DNA from: Planctomycetota bacterium
Lineage (GTDB): Bacteria; Planctomycetota; UBA8108; UBA1146
Assembly: GCA_016776905.1 (NCBI GenBank)
Contig: JADHSM010000017.1
Span: 1 to 64,000 of the forward strand
Length of the DNA stretch: 64,000 bases
Reading direction: 5' to 3'
A program made the translations under genes and the position numbers. Positions 52,204 through 60,216 of this stretch are shown here, in pieces. Below the pieces are notes generated by a model, which was not told the origin of the DNA, ran no database searches, and was given only the letters and a program-made list of their open reading frames with translations. Positions within the stretch are counted from its first letter, which is position 1; every line of letters starts with the position of its first letter.

Positions 52204-53491
52204 TCAATACCAGTAACGGCAAAGCGAAGACGAGAACTCGAGTTCCCGGCGGAAACTCCCATAAGCCTTCCAGCCTCCAGCTATCCAACACTCGGTAATT
52301 CAATAGCACAGTGAGTGATAATAAAATGCAGCCACGGCTCGGCGAAACGACACTCGGAAGTAGCAGCCATAGGGCATACCAAGGATGAAGAGTGGGGGTC
52401 AGGAGCACGAACGCCAACATGAGAATTCTTGTGGCTTTCCAGGGTTCCAAATCTCTCACTTTCCAGGCCACCAAGACCCAGATAGCGACCAACAAGACCC
52501 GCAAAATCTCCGTGGCTGGATCCGTGCTCATCGTGGCATCGAAACCCAACAACTGACCCACAGGCTCTAGGAACAACCCCCCCGAGTACCACGAACCGGC
52601 ATAGTTCTGCAGACCGAAAAATGCTCCCGGCGAAAACAACCCGGGATACAACAGCAACGAACCTACAAAAAACGCGCCCAGCAAAACAACGATTTTGAAG
52701 CCTGCATGTTTCCAAAAAATAAAAGTCGCACCTAGGGGAATCAACATCGTCGAGCCTGCGCCGGCGAGAAAAGCCGCAGAACTTTTCAGGTGTCTTTTCT
52801 CAAGAAGTAGAAGAGATACCGCTAATCCCAACACGGCAAGGATCGTCACATGTGCTCCATTGGTGCACTCGATGATGGCAAGCGGATGCCATGTCCAATA
52901 AACAACTCGGGATGGATCTCTTCCTGTCTGTATCAAATAGCGGGCGAGAAGAATGCCGATCAATAAATCGACAAGAACCATAAAACTGCGCCACCCCAAT
53001 TCGTGATAAGCAAACCAACGAAAGGATAACTGAGCGATGGGGGGGTAAACGGTGGGTAGATTCTCATGATTGATTCGAGAGCGAACCTCCTGCCAATGCG
53101 GTGTCTTTGCAACAGCATCGAGGGCCGGGTCAGAGGGCGCGACACCATAGGGCGACTGCCCTTGTCGTTGAACTTCACCGTCCCATAAATAGCGCCACAC
53201 ATCATCGCTCAATACGGAATCGGGAAGCAGCAATACAGCTCTCACCAAAACCGCTCCCGTAAAAATAATGCCCAAGGCTTGCCTCTTGGGGATTCGTGGC
53301 AAAAACACAGCAGCAACACACATCGGTAATGACAACAGTAATGCGGCAACAACCCACGGCGTCAGAGGATCTGAACCATCTGAAGCGGGGAGAGTGCTTC
53401 CCCAGAAAACCCATCCTCCGACAAAAAACACCCCAGCAAGGGCGCAATAAATCATCGGCCTCTCAGGTTTCCAACTCATATTCACGGACAT
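52151..53491 (-). CDS. GT-C integral-membrane glycosyltransferase, mannosyltransferase-like
   Basis: A 446-residue protein with about ten or more membrane helices. The start used is the ATG at 53491 (MSVNMSWKPERP), inside the end of hyuA; an ATG at 53479 is an alternative. An acidic motif SDDVWRYLWDGEVQRQGQSP follows the third helix, the typical site of the catalytic Asp in polyprenol-phosphate-mannose-dependent GT-C enzymes (GT87/ALG-like), and TVYPPIAQL follows. The enzyme probably adds a sugar to a lipid or glycan outside. It overlaps hyuA's stop by about ten bases and lspA's 3' end by 53 bp. The acceptor is unknown. Confidence 0.8.
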   Translation of the reverse strand: MSVNMSWKPERPMIYCALAGVFFVGGWVFWGSTLPASDGSDPLTPWVVAALLLSLPMCVAAVFLPRIPKRQALGIIFTGAVLVRAVLLLPDSVLSDDVWRYLWDGEVQRQGQSPYGVAPSDPALDAVAKTPHWQEVRSRINHENLPTVYPPIAQLSFRWFAYHELGWRSFMVLVDLLIGILLARYLIQTGRDPSRVVYWTWHPLAIIECTNGAHVTILAVLGLAVSLLLLEKRHLKSSAAFLAGAGSTMLIPLGATFIFWKHAGFKIVVLLGAFFVGSLLLYPGLFSPGAFFGLQNYAGSWYSGGLFLEPVGQLLGFDATMSTDPATEILRVLLVAIWVLVAWKVRDLEPWKATRILMLAFVLLTPTLHPWYALWLLLPSVVSPSRGCILLSLTVLLNYRVLDSWRLEGLWEFPPGTRVLVFALPLLVLIRDGWLLKSRAFATPAP

Positions 53492-55458
53492 GCCATATCG
53501 ATGATCAAATCCCCTCGACGATCCACCGTCGCCTTCACCCCTAAGGGCAGCCAAGAGAACGTGGTCCAACCCTCAATCAGAATGGGACCCTCCAAGAACT
53601 CTCCCGGAGAGATCAGCCCCTGCCCTTTTCTTGAAACGGACATAAACCCTGAGTCTTCAGAGATGCACACTGGGGTTTTCACTGCAGGTCGATCGCACTC
53701 TTTGATGCGGTACTCTTCAGAATCTCTCTCCTTCGTGACGGTAACCCTCATCGCGACGCCCTCGACATCTCTGTCAGGCATTCGATAGCCAAACTGTTCT
53801 TCATAAATTCGTCGAAAATCTTCTACAGGATGAGGTCCAGGTTGAAACTCCAAGTCATGCGATTGGCCCTGATGTCTTGCGCGGAGGAAGCGATCTATTT
53901 TCACTTCATCAGAAGAAGCTCCCGACATTTTAGAAAGGGCTCGTTGCTCAAGCTCTTGCGCCATTTCCTCAAGGTCTTTATTCCAGTCGGATGGGATATC
54001 CTTCAACAAGACAGACTCTGCCTGTTCACACCAAGGAGCCATCAACAACCCAAGAGCACTGTAAACTCCTGCACCGGCAGGAACCCTGACCTTTGGAATC
54101 CCACAGGCTTGTGCCAAGGCGACAGCATGAAGAGCACCTGCACCTCCAAAACTGATCAACGTTGTCGCAGCAGGATCTTGACCCCGTTCCTGCGAAACTT
54201 TTCGAATCGCTCGCTCCATCTCATGATTGACCACTTCGATCATCCCCAGAGCAGTTTTTTCAATCGACCAACCGAGGGACTCGGCTAGGGGCTCAAGTGC
54301 CTTCTTCGCAGCGTCCACATCGAGCCCACCTTGCTCACCCAATTGTGCATCTGCGGGCAATCGACCCAGCACAACATGTGCATCGGTCACTGTAGGCTCA
54401 TGACCCCCTTTGCCATACGCGGCAGGTCCTGGCTCCGACCCTGCGCTTTGAGGACCCACCCGCAATGCTCCTCCGGGATCGATCCATGCTAATGACCCGC
54501 CACCGGCACCGACGGTGTGCACATCCAGCATGGGAACCGCTAAGGGCAATCCATCGATCATCGTCGAGCGCCTCTGGTAACTTTGAGCTTCCGCTCCCAC
54601 GAGGCAAACATCCGTGCTGGTTCCCCCCATGTCAAAAGTGATGCAAGGTTGCAACTCTTCTTCCCTGGATAACTCTGAGGCTTCCGATGCACCGATCATC
54701 GTCGCCGCCACAACACCCCCGGCAGGCCCCGACAGAACCGTTTTGACCGGCTCAGCCGCCAAATGCTGCCACGGCCGCGCAGACCCTGAAGAATCCATGA
54801 CCCGCAATACTGCCGGATACACCTGCTCAGCCAACCGTTCCAGATAACCCTTCATGACAGGGGTCAAAACAGCGGCTGCCGTGGCGGTCGTAAATCTTTC
54901 CCATTCACGCGGCTCCGCAGCGACTTCACTCGACAACACCACCGGAAGATCCAAATCCGCCAAGACAGCCCGGATGGCTTCCTCGTCTTCTTTGTTTTCA
55001 GTGCTATGGAGAAGGCCCACCGCTATCGCTTCAAAACCCCCTTTAAGAATCCAGTGGCGCACCATTGAAAGCTCGGAGAGGTCGAGAGGATTCATTCTTT
55101 TCCCACCGGCCCCGACCCGGCCCTGCACTTCAAATCGATCCTCAGCAGGAATCAATGGTTTCTGCTTCTCTGGCTCAAGGGCGTGAAGATCAGGCCGACT
55201 TTGACGGCCCAAATCCAAAATATCTAAGAACCCTGCCTGGGTGATAAAGCCCGCACGAGAGTGCTTTCTTTCAAGAAGTGCATTGGTCGCGACCGTGGAT
55301 CCATGAATGATTTCTTCCGCACTTATTTCTTCGAGTGCGTGGATGATCGCGCGAGCAGGGTCATCTGGGGTGGAGGCAACCTTTCGGATGGTGATTCCGC
55401 TGACCGACACCATCACCACATCCGTGAACGTTCCTCCGCTATCCACTCCGATACGCAT
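53482..55458 (-). CDS. hyuA: Hydantoinase A/oxoprolinase-type subunit
   Basis: The ATG at 55458 is chosen because AAGGGGG lies a few bases upstream and MRIGVDSGGTFTDVV is the classical start. The 658-residue product has the actin-like ATPase motifs: GVDSGGTFTDV near 4-14, EIIHGSTVATNALLERK near 50, FDMGGTSTDVCLVG near 270, and TVTDAHVVLGRLP near 350. HyuA binds ATP and pairs with HyuB to hydrolyse 5-oxoproline or hydantoin-type rings. HyuB is about 20 kb away. The downstream glycosyltransferase gene overlaps its stop and is functionally unrelated, so co-transcription may be incidental. Confidence 0.9.
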   Translation of the reverse strand: MRIGVDSGGTFTDVVMVSVSGITIRKVASTPDDPARAIIHALEEISAEEIIHGSTVATNALLERKHSRAGFITQAGFLDILDLGRQSRPDLHALEPEKQKPLIPAEDRFEVQGRVGAGGKRMNPLDLSELSMVRHWILKGGFEAIAVGLLHSTENKEDEEAIRAVLADLDLPVVLSSEVAAEPREWERFTTATAAAVLTPVMKGYLERLAEQVYPAVLRVMDSSGSARPWQHLAAEPVKTVLSGPAGGVVAATMIGASEASELSREEELQPCITFDMGGTSTDVCLVGAEAQSYQRRSTMIDGLPLAVPMLDVHTVGAGGGSLAWIDPGGALRVGPQSAGSEPGPAAYGKGGHEPTVTDAHVVLGRLPADAQLGEQGGLDVDAAKKALEPLAESLGWSIEKTALGMIEVVNHEMERAIRKVSQERGQDPAATTLISFGGAGALHAVALAQACGIPKVRVPAGAGVYSALGLLMAPWCEQAESVLLKDIPSDWNKDLEEMAQELEQRALSKMSGASSDEVKIDRFLRARHQGQSHDLEFQPGPHPVEDFRRIYEEQFGYRMPDRDVEGVAMRVTVTKERDSEEYRIKECDRPAVKTPVCISEDSGFMSVSRKGQGLISPGEFLEGPILIEGWTTFSWLPLGVKATVDRRGDLIIDMACP

Positions 55459-55553
55459 ATCACCCCCTTCCCTTGACAATGAATCTTGATCATTCGACTG
55501 GTCTTGCACCTCAAGACACAAAGCGGCAAGATGATCACCTGAAGGGCAGCCTC

Positions 55554-56420
55554 ATGAAACCCGACACCCACATCTGTGGCAATAAGCGAACCCAAGACAG
55601 CATGAGCCGCGTGCCCCAGGGCTCGCAGTTCTTACTGCTGATTCTCATCTTTCCGCTATTGCTCTGCTCCTGCTCAGGAGGCCCTTCTCGTAACTCCGCG
55701 GCTCAAAATGGCCCTGACCCTATAGCGGATGCTCGTTGGCAGAATGCCAGAAAAGCTTGGCTCCTCGACGATGTTGCTGTTGCTCAGAGTGCATTCTCGC
55801 TCTTTGCAGAAAAATACCCGACAGATCAACGCTCGGGAGAGGCCCTTCTCAGTGCCGGAATTTGTGCCCAAAGAAGAGGGCGACTCGAAGAGGCCGAAGG
55901 GCTCTTCAGGGAAGCCCAAACGCGAGGAGGAGCCATCGCGGCTCGCGCCTTGATACAAAGAGGATCCATCTCCCTCGAGTTGCAGCCGTCGCGAGCAGCC
56001 ACCTGCTTCAAAGAAGCCGCTCGCATGGCGACCAATGCAGAAACACAGAGCGAGGCACTCTATAAAAGAGGCATCGCATTACAGCGCATTGGGCAATTCG
56101 AATTGGCAACTGCTGCATTTGAAAAGTGTATTGCGGTGAATGGATCCCGAGGCCACTCCGCCCAGGCTCAATTGCGGCTTCAGTATGACCCATGGTTCAG
56201 CGTACAAGTGGGGGCATTCCTGCAGAGATCCCATGCCATGAAGCAACTTCGGCGCCTGCAAGATGGGGGATTTCCCGCAGAACTGCGCATGCCTGGACGT
56301 AAAGGATCGCCGCTACATCGTGTTCTCTCCGGTAGATTTACTGATCGCAAAAAAGCCCAGCAACACTCCACTCGAATACAGTCCGCTCTAGGAATAGATG
56401 AAGTGCAGGTGATTCCTTGA
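55554..56420 (+). CDS. Lipoprotein with TPR-like repeats and C-terminal SPOR domain
   Basis: The 288-residue product starts at the ATG at 55554, which follows GAAGGG by seven bases. A hydrophobic stretch ending LLLCSC gives a lipoprotein signal, although the n-region is long. Tetratricopeptide-like helices occupy about 60-205. The last 75 residues are a SPOR domain (FSVQVGAFLQRSHAMKQLRR, then HRVLSGRFTDRKKAQQ), which binds denuded septal peptidoglycan, so the protein probably sits at the division site or cell wall. TPR plus SPOR recalls YbgF/CpoB-like and other envelope scaffolds. The next gene starts on an overlapping TTGA. Confidence 0.85.
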   Translation: MKPDTHICGNKRTQDSMSRVPQGSQFLLLILIFPLLLCSCSGGPSRNSAAQNGPDPIADARWQNARKAWLLDDVAVAQSAFSLFAEKYPTDQRSGEALLSAGICAQRRGRLEEAEGLFREAQTRGGAIAARALIQRGSISLELQPSRAATCFKEAARMATNAETQSEALYKRGIALQRIGQFELATAAFEKCIAVNGSRGHSAQAQLRLQYDPWFSVQVGAFLQRSHAMKQLRRLQDGGFPAELRMPGRKGSPLHRVLSGRFTDRKKAQQHSTRIQSALGIDEVQVIP

Positions 56421-57883
56421 ACCGTTCTGAAAATGGCCAAATTTCATTCGGGATAACACTCTTCCTCGCTTTCGCATTGCTTTCCGTGTCGGGCTTCCTC
56501 GTCTTCAGACTTTCCGCGCCCATCCCCACAACGAAGACACCCTTAGGCAATACGACTGTCAGCCCTTTGTTCGGAACCAACACCAGCAACATGGGGTATG
56601 TCTTAGAACAAGGGGGATCGATTCCTGTTCTCAACGGAACGGTTCAAATTCTCGGCCCCAATAACACCATTCTGGATATCGTCTCGTTCGAAAAAGACGA
56701 AAATATTTTCTTCCTAAGAATCCCAGAGAATGGCACTGGCCTCGCACATATTGAAGCTCCCGGTTACTACAGGCTGACAACCCGACTCACTAACAATGGA
56801 TTTTATAAACTCGGAAAATCGGGCACCTTTAGTGGCCAAGTCAGGGGTTATGAATTTGTCCTTCAGGGAAGGAAGCTTCCAGACCCAGAGCCAATTCCAA
56901 GAGCGACTCTCGAAATCAGAAGCTCCAATGGCTGGAAGAGAACGATCACTGCTGACCAAGAAGGTCGATTTGAAGCCGAAATCCCGCCGACGCAGTTCTC
57001 TGTTATCGTTCGATCTGACACACATGCGGATGCGTACTTCGATGATTTAACGGCCGCCAAAGGGGAAACACTAGGAAGAGATTTCATTCTTCCTGCCGGA
57101 TGCATTCTTGAAGGGTTCGCGATAGGAGACGGGGTGACGCTCGAGGGAGCAGAGGTCAAAGTCATCACCACAATGCTTGATAATTCAGAGGCCATAGCAG
57201 GACCTAGAGGCAAATTTAATATCCCTGGGCTATCAGAGGGTATGGCAACGGTTCAGATCAAGTATCCCGGATATCAAGAATACTCCTGGAGAATCGTCAT
57301 CCCCGGCGACAAAATTGGGATTCGGAAACCTTTTTCGCTCATGCCAGCGCAGCCATTCACGCTCAACATTCAGAGCGCGGATGGCCTTCCTATGAGGGAT
57401 GCCATAGTTCGCCTTCGGCGCGAAGGCCGAACGATCCATCAATCAAAAGCGAGCGAGTTTACGAATCTCAACATTCTTCAATCCGGTGCGACTTACTACT
57501 TCGACATCACCGCCAATAGGAAAAACGAATCCCCCTTACTAGCGACGGGCCAAGTTTTCACTATGCCCGAGGAGGGGCCTGGCGAGTTCACTGTTTTACT
57601 CGATAAAGAACCGGGTACTTTTTCAGGAAGAGTCAGTAACGTTAACGGAATGTTTCTACCGGGCGTGGTCCTCAATATCAAAGCTATCGTCGACGACGAA
57701 TCTGCGCGGGCGCCCTTACGTAGAGTTCTGTCTGATGCGGGCGGAGAATATCAAAGCGACTACTTTGCTCCTGGGAAATATTCCATTCAGGCAACGCATC
57801 CCCAATGGGGAGAAAACGTTGTTATTGGCGAGATCAAACCGGGCGAGACCACCCAACTGTGGATCTCTCTCATTCCGAGGTAA
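56417..57883 (+). CDS. Membrane-anchored protein with carboxypeptidase-regulatory (CnaB-like) domains
   Basis: The TTG at 56417 overlaps the stop of the preceding gene. The 488-residue product has one N-terminal membrane helix (FGITLFLAFALLSVSGFLVF) and then a chain of beta-sandwich domains of the carboxypeptidase-regulatory/CnaB kind: repeats ending in GRFEAEIPPTQFSVIV, GKFNIPGLSEGMATVQI and GEYQSDYFAPGKYSIQA, each with the GxxxxxxL/APGxYxI pattern. Such domains form extracellular stalks or binding modules. It probably sits in the envelope, and coupling to the SPOR lipoprotein suggests a joint role. Its 3' end overlaps the convergent TolB-like gene by 14 bp. Confidence 0.8.
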   Translation: MNRSENGQISFGITLFLAFALLSVSGFLVFRLSAPIPTTKTPLGNTTVSPLFGTNTSNMGYVLEQGGSIPVLNGTVQILGPNNTILDIVSFEKDENIFFLRIPENGTGLAHIEAPGYYRLTTRLTNNGFYKLGKSGTFSGQVRGYEFVLQGRKLPDPEPIPRATLEIRSSNGWKRTITADQEGRFEAEIPPTQFSVIVRSDTHADAYFDDLTAAKGETLGRDFILPAGCILEGFAIGDGVTLEGAEVKVITTMLDNSEAIAGPRGKFNIPGLSEGMATVQIKYPGYQEYSWRIVIPGDKIGIRKPFSLMPAQPFTLNIQSADGLPMRDAIVRLRREGRTIHQSKASEFTNLNILQSGATYYFDITANRKNESPLLATGQVFTMPEEGPGEFTVLLDKEPGTFSGRVSNVNGMFLPGVVLNIKAIVDDESARAPLRRVLSDAGGEYQSDYFAPGKYSIQATHPQWGENVVIGEIKPGETTQLWISLIPR

Positions 57884-58649
57884 GCAACCAATCGGCCACG
57901 AAAATATTGTACTCTTCAGGGTCCGCGTCACTTCTTTGCGAAACGAAGAGCAGCCTTTTTCCATCCTTCGAAAAAGCAGCATCGCCATCAAACCCTGCAG
58001 CCGTTGTGATTTTTTCTGTGAGACCTTGCTCTAAGTCATGCACATACAGATCGAATTCACCCTTAGACGTCTCACCGGTATATACCAAGTAACGTCCATC
58101 GGGGGTCAATGCTGGGGCTCCTGCGGTTTGCCCTTCTTGACTGACTCTTCGAGGCTCTCCTGAACCGATCGCCACAAAAACCTCTGTTGCCGAGCCTTCA
58201 GAATGTGGGAAGCGGCCTGAAAAAACGCCCCTGCCTCCCGTTCCCATCAGGGCCGTAAAACAACGGATTTCTTCTTCTGATTTTGCATCCCTTACGGACA
58301 ACGCAGGTTGAGTGATCTCTTCAGACTCTTCGCGCAAACCCGAAGTATCGACAAACATCGTATAACTGCGTGCGTCAGAATGAGGTGGGCGAATACTCGA
58401 AAAAAGAACCCTGCGACCATTCTCCAAAAATAGGGGAGCTCTATTCACCCCGCCATCTGTCAACTGAACCACTGTATCGAAGTGATTCTCCCCGGGAGCG
58501 TTATCGACAATACGCGGAAGCGGGTCATCAGGAACCTCTGACCAAGTATCCGATTTGCCCGAAACGGCAGAATTTGGATCACCTGTGCAGCCGGCCAAAA
58601 AGACACACAATAAAAAAGTCGCCGTACAGATTGGTGCGTTATTACTCAT
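57870..58649 (-). CDS. TolB-like beta-propeller lipoprotein
   Basis: The 259-residue product has a lipoprotein signal (FLLCVFLAGCTGD). WD40-like/TolB repeats follow: APLFLENGRRVLFSSIRPP near 71-89, APALTPDGRYLVYTGE near 180-195 and DAAFSKDGKRLLFVSQRSD near 225-243, each of the PxFSPDGxxLxFxS form. The protein is shorter than full TolB and may be an incomplete propeller. Binding or scaffolding outside the cytoplasm is likely. The ATG at 58649 is used over the TTG at 58652. The gene stands alone between convergent and divergent neighbours. Confidence 0.75.
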   Translation of the reverse strand: MSNNAPICTATFLLCVFLAGCTGDPNSAVSGKSDTWSEVPDDPLPRIVDNAPGENHFDTVVQLTDGGVNRAPLFLENGRRVLFSSIRPPHSDARSYTMFVDTSGLREESEEITQPALSVRDAKSEEEIRCFTALMGTGGRGVFSGRFPHSEGSATEVFVAIGSGEPRRVSQEGQTAGAPALTPDGRYLVYTGETSKGEFDLYVHDLEQGLTEKITTAAGFDGDAAFSKDGKRLLFVSQRSDADPEEYNIFVADWLLTSE

Positions 58650-58722
58650 CAAGGTTGGCCTTTCCTTCGTCTCTGGCGTAGATTAATCCAAGAACACGGC
58701 TCACGCACCTCGAAAGGCTCCT

Positions 58723-59133
58723 ATGTACGGCGAAGACCTGACCTTCCAAACCCCAGGAAAGGGCCTTCACGAAATCACGGAGCCTCTGAAAGAGTGTATT
58801 CGTAGGGCAGATGTCGAGAGTGGCCTATGCTCTGTGTTCATTCTGCATACGAGTGCTAGCCTGCTCATTACAGAAAATGCGGACCCCTCTGTCAAAGACG
58901 ACCTCATGAGATGGTTCGACAAGCTTGCTCCGGAAAACGATCCGGAATACACACATACTTCTGAAGGACCGGACGACATGCCTTCGCATTTAAGGGCAGC
59001 CATCACTCGCAGCAGTGAGCAGTTGCCTGTTAAAGATGGGCGTCTCGCACTCGGCACCTGGCAAGGTGTCTTCATTTTCGAACATCGAACAAAACCCCAT
59101 CAACGCACCGTCAGCGTGCGAGTTTGGGATTAA
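58723..59133 (+). CDS. UPF0047/YjbQ-family protein
   Basis: The 136-residue product matches the UPF0047 (YjbQ) family from end to end: KECIRRADVESGLCSVFILHTSASLLITENADPSV is its core, with HTSASL and NADP motifs, followed by EGPDDMPSHLRAA and GTWQGVFIFEHR near the C-terminus. Some members have thiamine-phosphate synthase activity as a secondary property; the main role is unsettled. Conserved His residues suggest metal binding. The gene precedes the small receiver-like gene by 10 bases. Confidence 0.92.
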   Translation: MYGEDLTFQTPGKGLHEITEPLKECIRRADVESGLCSVFILHTSASLLITENADPSVKDDLMRWFDKLAPENDPEYTHTSEGPDDMPSHLRAAITRSSEQLPVKDGRLALGTWQGVFIFEHRTKPHQRTVSVRVWD

Positions 59134-59143
59134 AGGAGCCGCT

Positions 59144-59533
59144 ATGACAGGACCAAAACTTCTTATTGCCTGCGTCGATTCTGAACTTAGAAATCGTTGC
59201 TTCGACGAAGCCGCTGCTCTAGGCCTTCGGGTCGATGCTGTCGGCAATCAAAAAGGCCTCACCAAACGTCTCTCAAAAGATTCGTACGATCTCGTGATCC
59301 ATCAAGGTGCTCTTGAATTCGGAGATACGGTTCCGGAAAATCTTCTAGAGCTTCAAGCGGATGACGACCTCAAAGGATTCAAGGAAAAGATTGAGTCCCT
59401 GATCGAAGTGCCAGAATTTGACCCTGAGTCTGTGGGAGATCTCCCATCGGCATCGAGTCTTCCCTGGAAGCCAAATGAGCCGGCTCGCAAGAGACTCAGA
59501 GATGGCGATGGGCACAACGCGGACGCGCCCTAA
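59144..59533 (+). CDS. Small protein resembling a degenerate receiver domain
   Basis: The 129-residue product starts at the ATG at 59144 after AAGGAG. Its N-terminal 75 residues have the alternating strand/helix look of a receiver domain (KLLIACVDSELRNRCFDEAA, then DSYDLVIHQG), but the strand where a phosphoacceptor Asp would sit reads DLVIHQG, so it is probably not phosphorylated. The C-terminus is acidic and Pro-rich and ends in a basic RKRLRDGDG tail. No family is assigned. It lies in the same short unit as the UPF0047 gene and its stop overlaps the convergent XPB-unit stop. Confidence 0.6.
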   Translation: MTGPKLLIACVDSELRNRCFDEAAALGLRVDAVGNQKGLTKRLSKDSYDLVIHQGALEFGDTVPENLLELQADDDLKGFKEKIESLIEVPEFDPESVGDLPSASSLPWKPNEPARKRLRDGDGHNADAP

Positions 59534-60216
59534 AGGCTAGCAAGCCACGCTGGAATGTTGACCACCATCAACTCTTCGGCTTCCTTGAAATCTCCGGCAA
59601 GCCTCGATATTTGATCGAGAGGCATCGGCGCTCTCCAAGTGGCCGTGTCTTCCACGAATAGAAGTCGAGGGTTCTTCAACCACTCCTCGATGCGCAATAG
59701 ATGCATCGCTTCATCGTTCTTTTGGGCGGGCATTTGCAGCCGAATCCCCGAGGCCCTCACAGGACGACCGAGTGGATTGTAAGCCTCTTGCTCAACATTG
59801 ATGACGCTCAAGGAAAGCCAGTCAGAGGCGGTCGCTTCACCCGGAACGCTAATCAGCGTCCGGTGATTTCGATTACGAGCAACGATCACGGGGACTTGGA
59901 CCCTTTTCGCCAACGAACGAACGACTTCATGAATTTTCCGCGTCAGTAGGTCTGACCCCACCGTTGCACCTTCTTCTTGAAAGGTGATGCGGTCCCTGGA
60001 AAAAGTAACTCTAGATGCGCCCTTCTCCGGAGACGCTGCTGTTTCTAAGCGAGCACCTTCACCCACCCGGGTGAAGTTTTCGTATCCACAAATACTGGAG
60101 ACCTCCATATAGATCGCCTTCAGATGATCCAGGCTCACCTGAATCGGCAGGTGAATCAGTTCAATGGAAACCCCTAGGGTACTCGGGTCGAGGGTCGCTC
60201 CCGTAGAATCACTCAT
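59530..60216 (-). CDS. Unknown protein, third gene of the XPB-like unit
   Basis: I do not recognise this 228-residue cytoplasmic protein. It has a beta-rich N-terminal half (VSIELIHLPIQVSLDHLKAIY; SRVTFSRDRITFQEEGATVG) and a mixed C-terminal half with LLFVEDTATWRAPMPLDQIS. There is no signal peptide, membrane helix or obvious catalytic motif. Its start overlaps the stop of the Helicase_C_3-like gene by four bases (ATGA), and that gene in turn overlaps the helicase gene, so the three should be made together in fixed ratios. A partner of the helicase is the best inference. Confidence 0.7.
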   Translation of the reverse strand: MSDSTGATLDPSTLGVSIELIHLPIQVSLDHLKAIYMEVSSICGYENFTRVGEGARLETAASPEKGASRVTFSRDRITFQEEGATVGSDLLTRKIHEVVRSLAKRVQVPVIVARNRNHRTLISVPGEATASDWLSLSVINVEQEAYNPLGRPVRASGIRLQMPAQKNDEAMHLLRIEEWLKNPRLLFVEDTATWRAPMPLDQISRLAGDFKEAEELMVVNIPAWLASL

